Assembly (NCBI GenBank): GCA_004557035.1
Contig: SFFB01000003.1
Location: forward strand, 1 to 64,000
Length of the DNA: 64,000 nt
Source: Bacteroidales bacterium
Lineage (GTDB): Bacteria > Bacteroidota > Bacteroidia > Bacteroidales > Bacteroidaceae
Reading direction: 5' to 3'
Below the pieces are notes generated by a model. The model did no database searches, was not told where the DNA came from, and saw nothing but the letters and a program-made list of their open reading frames with translations. Position numbers and translations under genes: made by a program. This document shows positions 24,801 through 32,632 of this stretch, piece after piece; the first letter of the stretch is position 1; each line of letters begins with the position of its first letter.

Positions 24801-24823
24801 CTTAGAAAAAAACGCTAACTTTG
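24793..24823 (+). promoter_or_regulatory. Promoter of the tRNA-Ser/tRNA-Glu unit
   Basis: TTTG (24793-24796), exactly 19 bp, TAACTTTG (24816-24823): the best consensus promoter in the window, 37 nt before tRNA-Ser. Confidence 0.8.
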
Positions 24824-24859
24824 CACACGCAATAAGGCAATGGCCTTGGATAATTGCAA

Positions 24860-24947
24860 GGAAGTTTGGGTGAGTGGCTGAAACCACCAGTTTGCTAAAC
24901 TGACGTACGGGTTTACCGTACCGGGGGTTCGAATCCCCCAGCTTCCG
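24860..24947 (+). tRNA. tRNA-Ser (anticodon GCU)
   Basis: 88 nt. The acceptor GGAAGTT pairs with AGCTTCC plus discriminator G. The anticodon loop is TTGCTAA with GCT, and the long variable arm GTACGG-gttta-CCGTAC is typical of class II tRNA-Ser. The T loop is GGGGGTTCGAATCCCCC. CCA is not encoded. It reads AGC/AGU codons and is cotranscribed with tRNA-Glu 8 nt later. Confidence 0.95.
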
Positions 24948-24955
24948 CACATTAT

Positions 24956-25027
24956 GGCGCTTTCATCTAACGGTTAGGATACATGCCTCTCACGCATGGT
25001 ATACGGGTTCGATTCCCGTAGGCGCTA
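24956..25027 (+). tRNA. tRNA-Glu (anticodon CUC)
   Basis: 72 nt. The acceptor GGCGCTT pairs with AGGCGCT plus A. The anticodon arm is CATGC-CTCTCAC-GCATG with anticodon CTC, and the T arm is ACGGGTTCGATTCCCGT. The D arm is TCATCTAACGGTTAGGA, as in other tRNA-Glu. CCA is not encoded. It reads GAG. Confidence 0.94.
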
Positions 25028-25032
25028 CTTTA

Positions 25033-25065
25033 CCGCTCGGCAAAGACATTGCTGGGCGGTTTTTT
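25033..25065 (+). terminator. Terminator of the tRNA unit
   Basis: CCGCTCGGCA pairs (with GU pairs) with TGCTGGGCGG across a 7-nt loop, followed by T6. Confidence 0.9.
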
Positions 25066-25087
25066 GTTGCTCAGCAGCCACGTGGAT

Positions 25088-25190
25088 GTGACTGAATGTG
25101 ACTGGAGCCTTCAGTCACATCAATCGACTGAAACACACGGCGTTGCAAGCCTGTGATTGTGTGATTGGGAAAAAGGTTAAAAATAGGGTA
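25088..25190 (+). repeat. Dispersed repeat family A, copy 2
   Basis: TGTGACTGAAT, the hairpin GTGACTG-loop-CAGTCAC (25098-25118), a 34-nt linker, GTGATTG-T-GTGATTGGG (25153-25169), then AAAAAGGTTAAAAATAGGG. It begins 22 nt after the tRNA terminator. The rest of the spacer to 25340 shows no gene. Confidence 0.85.
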
Positions 25191-25340
25191 AGAGAAGAAA
25201 CGGCGGCAAACGTCTGTCACAAAGAGCGCCTTCAGCCGTTGAAGCGTAAGTGTATAAGGATAAAATGTTATTGTGCTCAGTAAAATAAATCCGGTCATTA
25301 GGATTTGTGCAGCCTAATGACCAGTGAACTTTTAACCCCA

Positions 25341-25928
25341 TTATCTGCCGTCCACAATCAGGCAGGGTTCGTGTTGTAGCGTTGGGGTGGGGACGGTAGC
25401 GCTTTGCGGCGCTTCAATGCTTTCCATATCCGAGATTTCCGTGATGCCGTTTCGTCGGAAATATGTCGTGCTCAAGCCCCTCACAGCCACATATTGATGA
25501 AGATATTCCGGGTGGTCGAGCAGATTGAGTGCGTTGCGCTCATCGCCGGCATTGAGTTTCACGGCAATGCACTGGTCGGGATTGGTCTCGTCCATATTAT
25601 CGGCCATGATGAAATTGGTGTTGGCCGTTTCTGTCGGTAGGCCAAAGACGGCGCTGCTAAAGCTTGTGGAGGCCAGATAGCCCACGATATAGCCTTTGAC
25701 CACGACCACGCCTCCCGGTTCGATTTGACGAAATTGGGCCACCGTCAGCGTGTCGCCAACCTCCTCAGGCGTTTCGTTTTCGTCGTTGTTGCTGCCTTCT
25801 TCATTACTTTCATCGTCGAGTAGCAAAGACTTCTCGCAACTTGTCGGCAAGATCCAAACGAGGCTTGCTACGAAGAGAAGGCGGAGGAGCGAGGGAAGAG
25901 CTGGTGAAAGGATTGGATGCATTTTCAC
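25341..25928 (-). CDS. DUF6359 lipoprotein
   Basis: 195 residues. A type II signal peptide ends in LPTSC, so Cys31 is the lipidated residue; an acidic stretch after it (LLLDDESNEEGSNNDENE) may act as an export signal to the cell surface. The rest is an OB-like DUF6359 domain: TVAQFRQIEPGGVVVVKGYIVGY, then CIAVKLNAGDERNALNLLDHPEYL and a final VRGLSTTYF. Function is unknown. The gene follows the HisC-like gene by only 15 nt, so the two are probably cotranscribed, although one product is exported and the other is cytoplasmic. Confidence 0.85.
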   Translation of the reverse strand: MKMHPILSPALPSLLRLLFVASLVWILPTSCEKSLLLDDESNEEGSNNDENETPEEVGDTLTVAQFRQIEPGGVVVVKGYIVGYLASTSFSSAVFGLPTETANTNFIMADNMDETNPDQCIAVKLNAGDERNALNLLDHPEYLHQYVAVRGLSTTYFRRNGITEISDMESIEAPQSATVPTPTLQHEPCLIVDGR

Positions 25929-25943
25929 GGTTGTGTCAAAGAT

Positions 25944-26990
25944 TTATGCAAAGCGGCGCAAGGCGCTCAACAGGCGGTTGTTGTCTTCTTTGCGGCCAAC
26001 CGTCACGGCGATGCAGTCGTTGCAATGAGTCAGATGGCGGCAGTCTTTCACGAAGATACCTTCGGATTGAAGGAAATCCAAAAGGGCGCCGACCCGCTCC
26101 ACGCGCACCATAAAGAAATTGGCACTCGAGGGCACCACCGCCTTGCAATAGGGCAGGTGAGCTATGGCCGACATCACTTTGAGCTTTTCTCCCGAAATCC
26201 ACGTCTGCCATTTGTCGGCGTCAAAACGATGGGCGGTCAATAAGCGTTCGGCCTCGTCGATGACGGGTTTGGGCAAATGATGAGCCGGCGTCACCACGCG
26301 CAGACAGTCCACCACGTCGCGACGGCCGATGAGATAGTGAAGTTGAAGGCCGGCCGAGGCCAGATTGCTGGCAAAACTCCCCATCACCACCAAGCGAGGC
26401 AGCGACGAGATGAGGTGGGTGAGTTCGGTTTGATCTTTAAGTGAGGCGAAAGTGGTGTCCAATACGGTGAGGCCCTCAAAGGTTTCAGCCGTCTGGCGGA
26501 TGAAGTCGACCGACGGCATTGTGCCGACAGGGAAGGCCGGAGCACCTGCGACGATGAGTTTGGTGCGTGGACCAATACACCGGTTGAAGTCGTGAAAGTG
26601 CGGCTTCAAATCTTCTCCTAACGAGACCTCTCTCACCTCCACGTCGTTGATGTCTGCGCAGTGACGATAGCGTTCGGCCGACTGGGCCGCCACGATGATG
26701 TTGTCGCGCGAAGGGGTGCAGAAGGTGCGCAAAAGCAGGTCAAATCCTGCTTCACCGCCACAGGTCAGGCAGAGATAGTCGGGATTGATGCCCAAAGCCT
26801 TGGCGGCTTGAGCCTCAGTCTCGGCAATAGCGTCCGCCGTGGGCAAGACGTTATATGGCGAGTTGAACGGATTGACGCCACCGTCCAGACAAATGCAGTC
26901 TTGCGATTTGGTGTTGGCTTCACTCTTTGCCTCGTCGTGTTTCAGCTGTCTCGCCACAAAGGGTCGGGCCAGTTTGATGATGTCCGTCAT
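25944..26990 (-). CDS. HisC-like aminotransferase homolog lacking the PLP lysine
   Basis: 348 residues with the histidinol-phosphate aminotransferase layout: LDGGVNPFNSPYN (like LDANENP), CLTCGGEAGFDLLLRTF, SAGLQLHYLIG, and a C-terminal VKDCRHLTHCNDCIAVTVGRKEDN. The expected Lys of TLSKAF is Ser208 in SFASNLASAGLQ, the Arg of GLR is Gln216, NPNNPTG is APAFPVG (150-156), and the substrate-binding Arg of LRITVG is Ala328. It therefore should not form the PLP aldimine and is probably a pseudoenzyme or a repurposed fold. No his genes are nearby. Confidence 0.8.
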   Translation of the reverse strand: MTDIIKLARPFVARQLKHDEAKSEANTKSQDCICLDGGVNPFNSPYNVLPTADAIAETEAQAAKALGINPDYLCLTCGGEAGFDLLLRTFCTPSRDNIIVAAQSAERYRHCADINDVEVREVSLGEDLKPHFHDFNRCIGPRTKLIVAGAPAFPVGTMPSVDFIRQTAETFEGLTVLDTTFASLKDQTELTHLISSLPRLVVMGSFASNLASAGLQLHYLIGRRDVVDCLRVVTPAHHLPKPVIDEAERLLTAHRFDADKWQTWISGEKLKVMSAIAHLPYCKAVVPSSANFFMVRVERVGALLDFLQSEGIFVKDCRHLTHCNDCIAVTVGRKEDNNRLLSALRRFA

Positions 26991-27005
26991 CTGGAGAAAA
27001 TGGAT

Positions 27006-28739
27006 TTATTGATAGCGCTCAAGATAAGCCGCAGCCGTGGCATCGCCCAGTTCTTCGGCTTTTTTGAGATAGGCTGCGCCCTTGGCTTTCTGGTTCATAT
27101 TGATGTAGGCAAGGCCCATCAAGCGATAGGCTGCCATGTTCTGGTCGTCTTCTTTCAGAAGTGCTTCGCAGGCCTTGACGCACTCCTCGTTCTGACTGGT
27201 GCGTAACAATACATAAGCCTCTTCCACACGGAAGAGCGACACTTTGGGCGCACGGGCAATGGCTGTGCGGATGTCGTCGAGGGCTTGCTGATACATTTTG
27301 GCCTCAAGTTCCACTTGCTCTCTAATGTAGAAGAATTGTGGCTGCAGATTGCGCGTGCCCACAAGCGCTTCATACTGAATATAGTCAAGGGCCGACTGGC
27401 GATAAAGCCCGGCGGCTTGCAAGCGCTGCGCACGTTCGAGCACATACTGAGCCGTGGAGGCATTGAGCGGTTTGGGGCAGACTTCGAGGCAACTGTCTAT
27501 GTGGGCAATGACTTGCAGACTGTCGCCACCTCCCTGTTCCAGAGCGCGTGCGGCATAAAACCAACATTCGGCGCGGGCAATGTCAGACCAATCGCCGACG
27601 CCGGCGGTGTCGGCGACCGGCTTGGTGATTTGCATAAAAGCCTTATAGGCTTCGTCGTATTGCTTGTTGGCAAAACGGCATCGCCCTATCTGTAACATAT
27701 AAAACGGTGCGGCCTTGATGGCATAGGCTGCGGCGGCCTCGTCGGCGGCGCGGTCGAGCGTCCAGGGCTCGTAGGGCACATAGGCCGCATAGACAGATTT
27801 CTGGAAAATCGCAGAGCTCAGCGCGTTATGCACCTCGTCGAGCGTCATCGTAGAGACACCATCGGCGGCTTTGGCCAAAGCGGTGGCAAAGTCTTTGTCG
27901 GCTTCGGCAAAATGCTTCAAGTCTGACAGTTTACGCGCTCTGATGACGTAGCCCTCGGCATTGTCGGGATGAGCCGCAATGAAATCGTTCGCGGCCGTGA
28001 TGGCGGTGGCACTGTCGGCCGTGGCAATCATATTGAGATAGTTGAGCGCATCGCTTTCGTTCTCCGGAATGGCTTTGGCGATATGGATGTCACTCATGTC
28101 GCTGGTGAGGGCGCCGAGCGGCGAGAGGGTGAGTTTGTCGATGAAGCGAGCGTCGATTGCGCAGATAGTGGTGTCTTTTGGCCCATAACCTCTTTGTGTG
28201 AAGCCTGCCAGTGCGCCCTCTTGGTTAATCAGGGGCAACCCGACGCGGGCGGAGTCGTTGGCTATGGCTAAATGCAAATAGAGATAGCTCTCATACTCAT
28301 CGGTTTTGGTGACCACCACATCGAGCCCGGTGGCTTTTTTGTTGGTGGTGTAGTGACGGAGTTGGAGTGTCTGGCCCGGCAGAGTGGCCTCTTGGGCCGT
28401 AGTCATATAGCCCGGCACCTTATTGGCGTTGGTGGTGAATTTCACCAAGTCGTAATTGCTATTGCCGCCTGCGATGCGTTGCACCTCCCAGTTTTTCCCC
28501 TTGATGTCGGTGACGATGGCACTTGAGGCCCCTTTAAGCACGGACCAAGGCGCCACGCAGGTGCCTTTATCGTCAATGAAAGTCCCGGTGCCCTCATGGA
28601 GCGGCTGATGGGCGTCGTCGTAGGTGACCACCTTGACGATGGCCTTCCAAGCGTCTTTGATGGTGACTTGTGCATTGGCCACGATGGTGACAGCCATAAA
28701 GCCAATGGTCAAAGTGATGAAGCGTTTTGTGGAATACAT
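27006..28739 (-). CDS. Secreted trypsin-fold pseudoprotease with TPR repeats
   Basis: 577 residues with a signal peptide (1-23). The next 180 or so residues follow the S1C/HtrA fold: GTGTFIDDKGTCVAPWSVLKGA lines up with the catalytic-His block, but Ser66 replaces His, and ARVGLPLINQEGALAGF replaces GNSGGPL, so the nucleophile Ser is absent. The rest is helical with tetratricopeptide-like repeats, clearest in ALNYLNMIATADS, EADKDFATALAKA and the C-terminal MAAYRLMGLAYINMNQKAKGAAYL. It is probably a periplasmic binding or scaffolding protein. It is in line with recN upstream (37-nt gap). Confidence 0.82.
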   Translation of the reverse strand: MYSTKRFITLTIGFMAVTIVANAQVTIKDAWKAIVKVVTYDDAHQPLHEGTGTFIDDKGTCVAPWSVLKGASSAIVTDIKGKNWEVQRIAGGNSNYDLVKFTTNANKVPGYMTTAQEATLPGQTLQLRHYTTNKKATGLDVVVTKTDEYESYLYLHLAIANDSARVGLPLINQEGALAGFTQRGYGPKDTTICAIDARFIDKLTLSPLGALTSDMSDIHIAKAIPENESDALNYLNMIATADSATAITAANDFIAAHPDNAEGYVIRARKLSDLKHFAEADKDFATALAKAADGVSTMTLDEVHNALSSAIFQKSVYAAYVPYEPWTLDRAADEAAAAYAIKAAPFYMLQIGRCRFANKQYDEAYKAFMQITKPVADTAGVGDWSDIARAECWFYAARALEQGGGDSLQVIAHIDSCLEVCPKPLNASTAQYVLERAQRLQAAGLYRQSALDYIQYEALVGTRNLQPQFFYIREQVELEAKMYQQALDDIRTAIARAPKVSLFRVEEAYVLLRTSQNEECVKACEALLKEDDQNMAAYRLMGLAYINMNQKAKGAAYLKKAEELGDATAAAYLERYQ

Positions 28740-28776
28740 ATATAATATATAAGGAGTGGATGAAACGATTGTGGGG

Positions 28777-30438
28777 TTATGACGTGGCAGTTTGGAGCAG
28801 CGACTTGGCGTTGTCTATGGCGGCCTGTGTCACGTCGGTGCCGCTGAGCATATGGGCAATCTCTTCGACGCGTTGTTGGTCGGTGAGTGAGATGAGGTGG
28901 CTCGTTGTGCCTTCTTCGCTTTCGGCTTTATAGACGCGGTAGTGTGCTTGTCCGCGCGCGGCAATTTGGGGCAGGTGGGTGATGCAAATCACTTGGCTGT
29001 GGTGTCCCATCTCTTGCATCACGCAAGCCATTTTTTCGGCCATTGCACCAGATACGCCAGTGTCTATTTCGTCGAAGATGAGTGTGGGCAGATGGCCGTC
29101 TTGTGCCACGAATGCCTTGAGAGCGAGCATCAGTCGGGCAATTTCGCCACCCGAGGCAATTTCGGAGACATCCTGCATCGGCACGTTTTTGTTGGCGCTG
29201 AAGCGCAGTTGGGCAGTGTCGCCTCCCGAGGCGTCGGGTGTGGCTTTGGCCGTGAGCGGCAAGGCGAGGCTGACGTGTGGCATGCCGAGTTGTCGTAGCG
29301 TGGTAGCCAAGGCTTCGGTGAGTTTGGAGGCGGCTTTGGTGCGTGTGGCGGTCAGGGCGGCGCAGGCCTTTTGGAGTTTGGCCTTCAAGGCTTCCACTTC
29401 GGCCGTTTTCTCTTCCAGCACAGCCTCGAAGTTGTCGAGCGTGTGGAGTTCGTCGCGCAGGCTGTCGCGCAAGGCGATGAGTTCGGCCACCGAGGCGGCG
29501 TGGTGTTTCTTCTCTAAAGCATAGATGGTGTTGAGGCGGTTGGTGACGAAGTCCAACCGTGAGGGGTCGAAGTCGATGCGGTTCAGGTCTTTCTGCAACT
29601 CTTCGGCCACGTCGGCAAGGTCAATTCGGGCCGACTCGATACGTTCGACGAGTTCGTCGGCTTTTTCATAAGACTGCGCTACGGCAGCGAGCGCGTTTCC
29701 GCTTTGTCGCAGTTGGTCTGTGACGCTACGGTCTGCCGTTTGGATGAGTGAGGCAGCCTCATAGAGGGCAGCCTTGATTTCTTCGGCATGTTCAAGCAGT
29801 CGGCTTTCGGCTTCGAGAGTTTCCTCTTCGCCTTCTTCGAGATTAGCCTCTTCGAGTTCGGCCAGTTTGAAGGCAAGAAAATCTTTCTGCTCGCCGTCTT
29901 GTTTGTTTTTTAATGCTTCGAGCGCCTTGACAGCCTCTTTCCATTCGCCGTAGGCGGTGGAGTAGGCGTTTTTCGTCTTTTGGTTTTGGGCCACGCCGTC
30001 AATCACGTCGAGCAGGAAATGTTCGCGTCCCATCAGCAAATTCTGGTGCTGTGAGTGGATGTCAATGGCTTTGGTGCTGAAGGCTTTGAGTGTGGCGAGC
30101 GATACGGGCTGGTCGTTGATGAATGCCCGGCTTTTGCCGTTGGCCGATACTTCGCGTCGCACGATACAGTCTTGAGGGTCGTAGTCCAAGTCATTCTCTT
30201 TGAAGAAAGCCTCAAGATGTAGATTTTCAATATCAAAGACGGCTTCGACGCTACATTTTTTTTCGCCTGCTTTAATGGCTTTGGCATCGGCTCGGTTTCC
30301 CATAAGCAGGCCGAGGGCACCGAGAATGATGCTTTTGCCGGCTCCGGTTTCGCCGGTGATTACCGAGAAACCTGTGTTAAAGTCGACGTCGAGTGTGTCG
30401 ATGAGCGCGTAGTGGGCGATTTGCAGATTTTTGAGCAT
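28777..30438 (-). CDS. recN: DNA repair protein RecN
   Basis: 553 residues, SMC-like. The Walker A ITGETGAGKSIIL lies near residue 33, a coiled-coil middle is rich in Glu, Lys and Ala, then comes the ABC signature ASGGEIARLMLA and Walker B TLIFDEIDTGVSG. RecN acts early in double-strand break repair. It is downstream of the DUF4835 gene (43-nt gap), the position seen in other Bacteroidota. Confidence 0.97.
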   Translation of the reverse strand: MLKNLQIAHYALIDTLDVDFNTGFSVITGETGAGKSIILGALGLLMGNRADAKAIKAGEKKCSVEAVFDIENLHLEAFFKENDLDYDPQDCIVRREVSANGKSRAFINDQPVSLATLKAFSTKAIDIHSQHQNLLMGREHFLLDVIDGVAQNQKTKNAYSTAYGEWKEAVKALEALKNKQDGEQKDFLAFKLAELEEANLEEGEEETLEAESRLLEHAEEIKAALYEAASLIQTADRSVTDQLRQSGNALAAVAQSYEKADELVERIESARIDLADVAEELQKDLNRIDFDPSRLDFVTNRLNTIYALEKKHHAASVAELIALRDSLRDELHTLDNFEAVLEEKTAEVEALKAKLQKACAALTATRTKAASKLTEALATTLRQLGMPHVSLALPLTAKATPDASGGDTAQLRFSANKNVPMQDVSEIASGGEIARLMLALKAFVAQDGHLPTLIFDEIDTGVSGAMAEKMACVMQEMGHHSQVICITHLPQIAARGQAHYRVYKAESEEGTTSHLISLTDQQRVEEIAHMLSGTDVTQAAIDNAKSLLQTATS

Positions 30439-30481
30439 AAGTCTTTGCAGATGGCTGATGTTGCGGCCACCGGTAGGGGCA

Positions 30482-31399
30482 TTATTGTCTGATTTTTCTC
30501 CAATAGGTGTTTTGCGACGGATTGATACGCACGAAGGTGTTGCTCACTTTTTCCTTGTCAGCGTCAGTGCCTTTGCCTTGGTAGATGCCGACGATTTCGT
30601 CGCGTTTGAACTCAGAGAAGAGCATAGGCCAGGCACTCATGGGTTTGTTGGTGCGTGCCTGTGCGAGCAGGTCTATGGCTTCGGTAATGGCGGCGCGTCC
30701 GCGCTCGGCGTTCTCAGCCATCGTGTCCATTCCCTCGCGGTAGTATTTGTATTGCATTTGTCTGAAGGGCTCGAAGGCGCTTTCGAGATAGCCGTTGATG
30801 AGGGCGTAGCGGTTTTTCTCGTTGTCGAAAGGTTTCCAGCCTTTGGCCGAGGTGGTCAGACTTTGGGCGTTGTTGGCAATGGTTTGCGCCGTGATGAGTG
30901 CCTCCGTACCGCCGAGCGGCGCCATCGTATCCATATCAAGTCCGATGATAAGGTAGGCATAGAAGGCTATCAGTGCGGTGAGGTCGTTGTCTATAACGTC
31001 GGCTCGAAACTCCAGTTTGTCAAACTCCGAGAAGTTGAAATTGAAGTCGGCGTCTTGTGTGGAAAACACCGTGGTGGTGTAGTTGGAATTGTAGACGGGT
31101 CGCGTGCTTTGCACCACCAGTTTACACTCCATCAGGTTTTGACTTTCGTCATATTTTGACACGGTGATGTTGAAGTTGCAGGCGATGCGTTCGTGTCGGG
31201 CATATTGCAGGTTGGTCCATTGCCGCTCGTTGAGCAACTCGGTGAGGAGTTTCTGCAAATTGTCAAACACGCCCGTACTGCTGCCCTGTATCTGCTGATG
31301 GTTCACCACCACGCGGGCGTCGAGTTCTTGCGCCGCGATGTGTCGTGGCACAAAGGTCAGGGCCAGTGCCAGCCAGAGGGTCAGTCGAAGAGTGCGCAT
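30482..31399 (-). CDS. DUF4835 secreted protein
   Basis: About 305 residues. The signal peptide is 1-23 (cut before QELDARV). VNHQQIQGSS and FDNLQKLLTELLNERQWTN are typical of DUF4835, a Bacteroidota family of unknown function always secreted to the periplasm. The ATG at 31399 overlaps the end of coaBC by 19 nt; the frame is open further upstream, but that part is antisense-like coaBC sequence without family match. It lies between coaBC and recN, a conserved neighbourhood. Confidence 0.88.
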   Translation of the reverse strand: MRTLRLTLWLALALTFVPRHIAAQELDARVVVNHQQIQGSSTGVFDNLQKLLTELLNERQWTNLQYARHERIACNFNITVSKYDESQNLMECKLVVQSTRPVYNSNYTTTVFSTQDADFNFNFSEFDKLEFRADVIDNDLTALIAFYAYLIIGLDMDTMAPLGGTEALITAQTIANNAQSLTTSAKGWKPFDNEKNRYALINGYLESAFEPFRQMQYKYYREGMDTMAENAERGRAAITEAIDLLAQARTNKPMSAWPMLFSEFKRDEIVGIYQGKGTDADKEKVSNTFVRINPSQNTYWRKIRQ

Positions 31400-32595
31400 A
31401 GGCGGTCGGTGATGTCTCGGGCCACGTCTGTCTTGGATTTGAGCGGAAATTCTACGCAATCGTCGGCCGAGAGAATGGTGATTTTGTTGGTGTCGAAGGC
31501 AAATCCTGCGCCTTTGTCGCGGAGGGAGTTGAGCACGATGAAGTCGAGATTTTTTTTCTTGAGTTTTTCGCGTGCGTGTGCCAGTTCGTCGTTGGTCTCC
31601 AAGGCAAAGCCCACGAGTTTCTGCCCTTGTCGTTTGGCCCGTCCCAGGGCGGCGGCAATGTCGGTGGTGGGCTGGAGACTGAGGGTGAGTCCGTCGCCTT
31701 CGCGCTTGAGTTTCTGGTCGGCTTTGACTGCAGGGGTGAAGTCGGCTACGGCGGCACAGAGAATGGCGGCGTCGCACCGGGCGAACTTGGTGGCTGCTGC
31801 TTCATACATTTCGGCGGCGCTCTCCACGTCGGTGCGGTGGATGAGCGGCGAGACCGAGTTCAGACTCACCGGGCCTGCCACCAGTTCCACCTCGGCACCG
31901 GCTTGGGCACAAGCCTCGGCCAGGGCGAAGCCCATTTTGCCGGTCGAGAAATTGCCGATGTATCTCACTGGATCGATGCGTTCGCGCGTGGGACCGGCGG
32001 TGATAAGTATGCGTTTGCCGGCGAGCCTTTGACCGGTGGTGAAATGGTTTTCGAGAAAACTGAAAATGCGCTCCGGCTCTTCCATACGACCTTTCCCCAC
32101 GAGTCCGCTGGCCAGTTCGCCGTCGGCGGCCTCAATGATGGTCACGCCGCGACTGCGCAGCGTCTCGAGGTTGGCTTGAGTGGCCGGGTGGGCATACATG
32201 TCGAGGTCCATGGCCGGAGCCACGAAGGTGGGCGCCTTCATCGAGAGATAGGTGGTGAGGAGCATGTTGTCGGCAATGCCGTTGGCCATTTTGCCGATGG
32301 TGGCTGCCGACGCCGGGGCTATGATCATAGCGTCGGCCCACAGACCGAGGTCCACGTGGCTGTGCCATGAGCCGTCGCGGCGGTCAAAAAACTCGCTCAC
32401 CACGGGGCGGCGTGTGAGCGTGGAGAGGGTGAGCGGCGTGATGAACTCTTTGCCGGCGGGCGTGATGACCACTTGCACCTCGGCACCCGCCTTCGAGAGC
32501 AGGCGGATGAGCGTGCAAGCCTTGTAGGCCGCTATGCTGCCGGTGATGCCCAGCACGAAATGTTTGCCTTTCAGGGGAGAGTGATTGTCGTTCAT
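31381..32595 (-). CDS. coaBC: Bifunctional phosphopantothenoylcysteine decarboxylase / phosphopantothenate-cysteine ligase
   Basis: 404 residues covering two steps of coenzyme A synthesis. The N-terminal flavoprotein CoaC part has LGITGSIAAYKA, the catalytic His80 in SHVDLG, and the clamp GELASGLVGKGRM. The C-terminal CoaB part begins at KRILITAGPTRERIDPVRYI and has FALETND and LNSLRDKGAGF. Two motif residues differ from E. coli: PAMDLDMY has Asp130 in place of the Asn of PxMNxxMW, and the clamp has Ser163 where E. coli has a Cys. The start is the ATG at 32595; a frame open to 33231 runs through the exonuclease gene and is spurious. Confidence 0.94.
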   Translation of the reverse strand: MNDNHSPLKGKHFVLGITGSIAAYKACTLIRLLSKAGAEVQVVITPAGKEFITPLTLSTLTRRPVVSEFFDRRDGSWHSHVDLGLWADAMIIAPASAATIGKMANGIADNMLLTTYLSMKAPTFVAPAMDLDMYAHPATQANLETLRSRGVTIIEAADGELASGLVGKGRMEEPERIFSFLENHFTTGQRLAGKRILITAGPTRERIDPVRYIGNFSTGKMGFALAEACAQAGAEVELVAGPVSLNSVSPLIHRTDVESAAEMYEAAATKFARCDAAILCAAVADFTPAVKADQKLKREGDGLTLSLQPTTDIAAALGRAKRQGQKLVGFALETNDELAHAREKLKKKNLDFIVLNSLRDKGAGFAFDTNKITILSADDCVEFPLKSKTDVARDITDRLCALFD

Positions 32596-32632
32596 AAGGC
32601 TGAGGGATGCGAGTCTGATGCCGTGTGGTGGC

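Noticed and set aside
24633..24818. 61-codon plus-strand frame before the tRNA genes
   Set aside because: It runs through the palindrome and into the tRNA promoter; composition is random-like.
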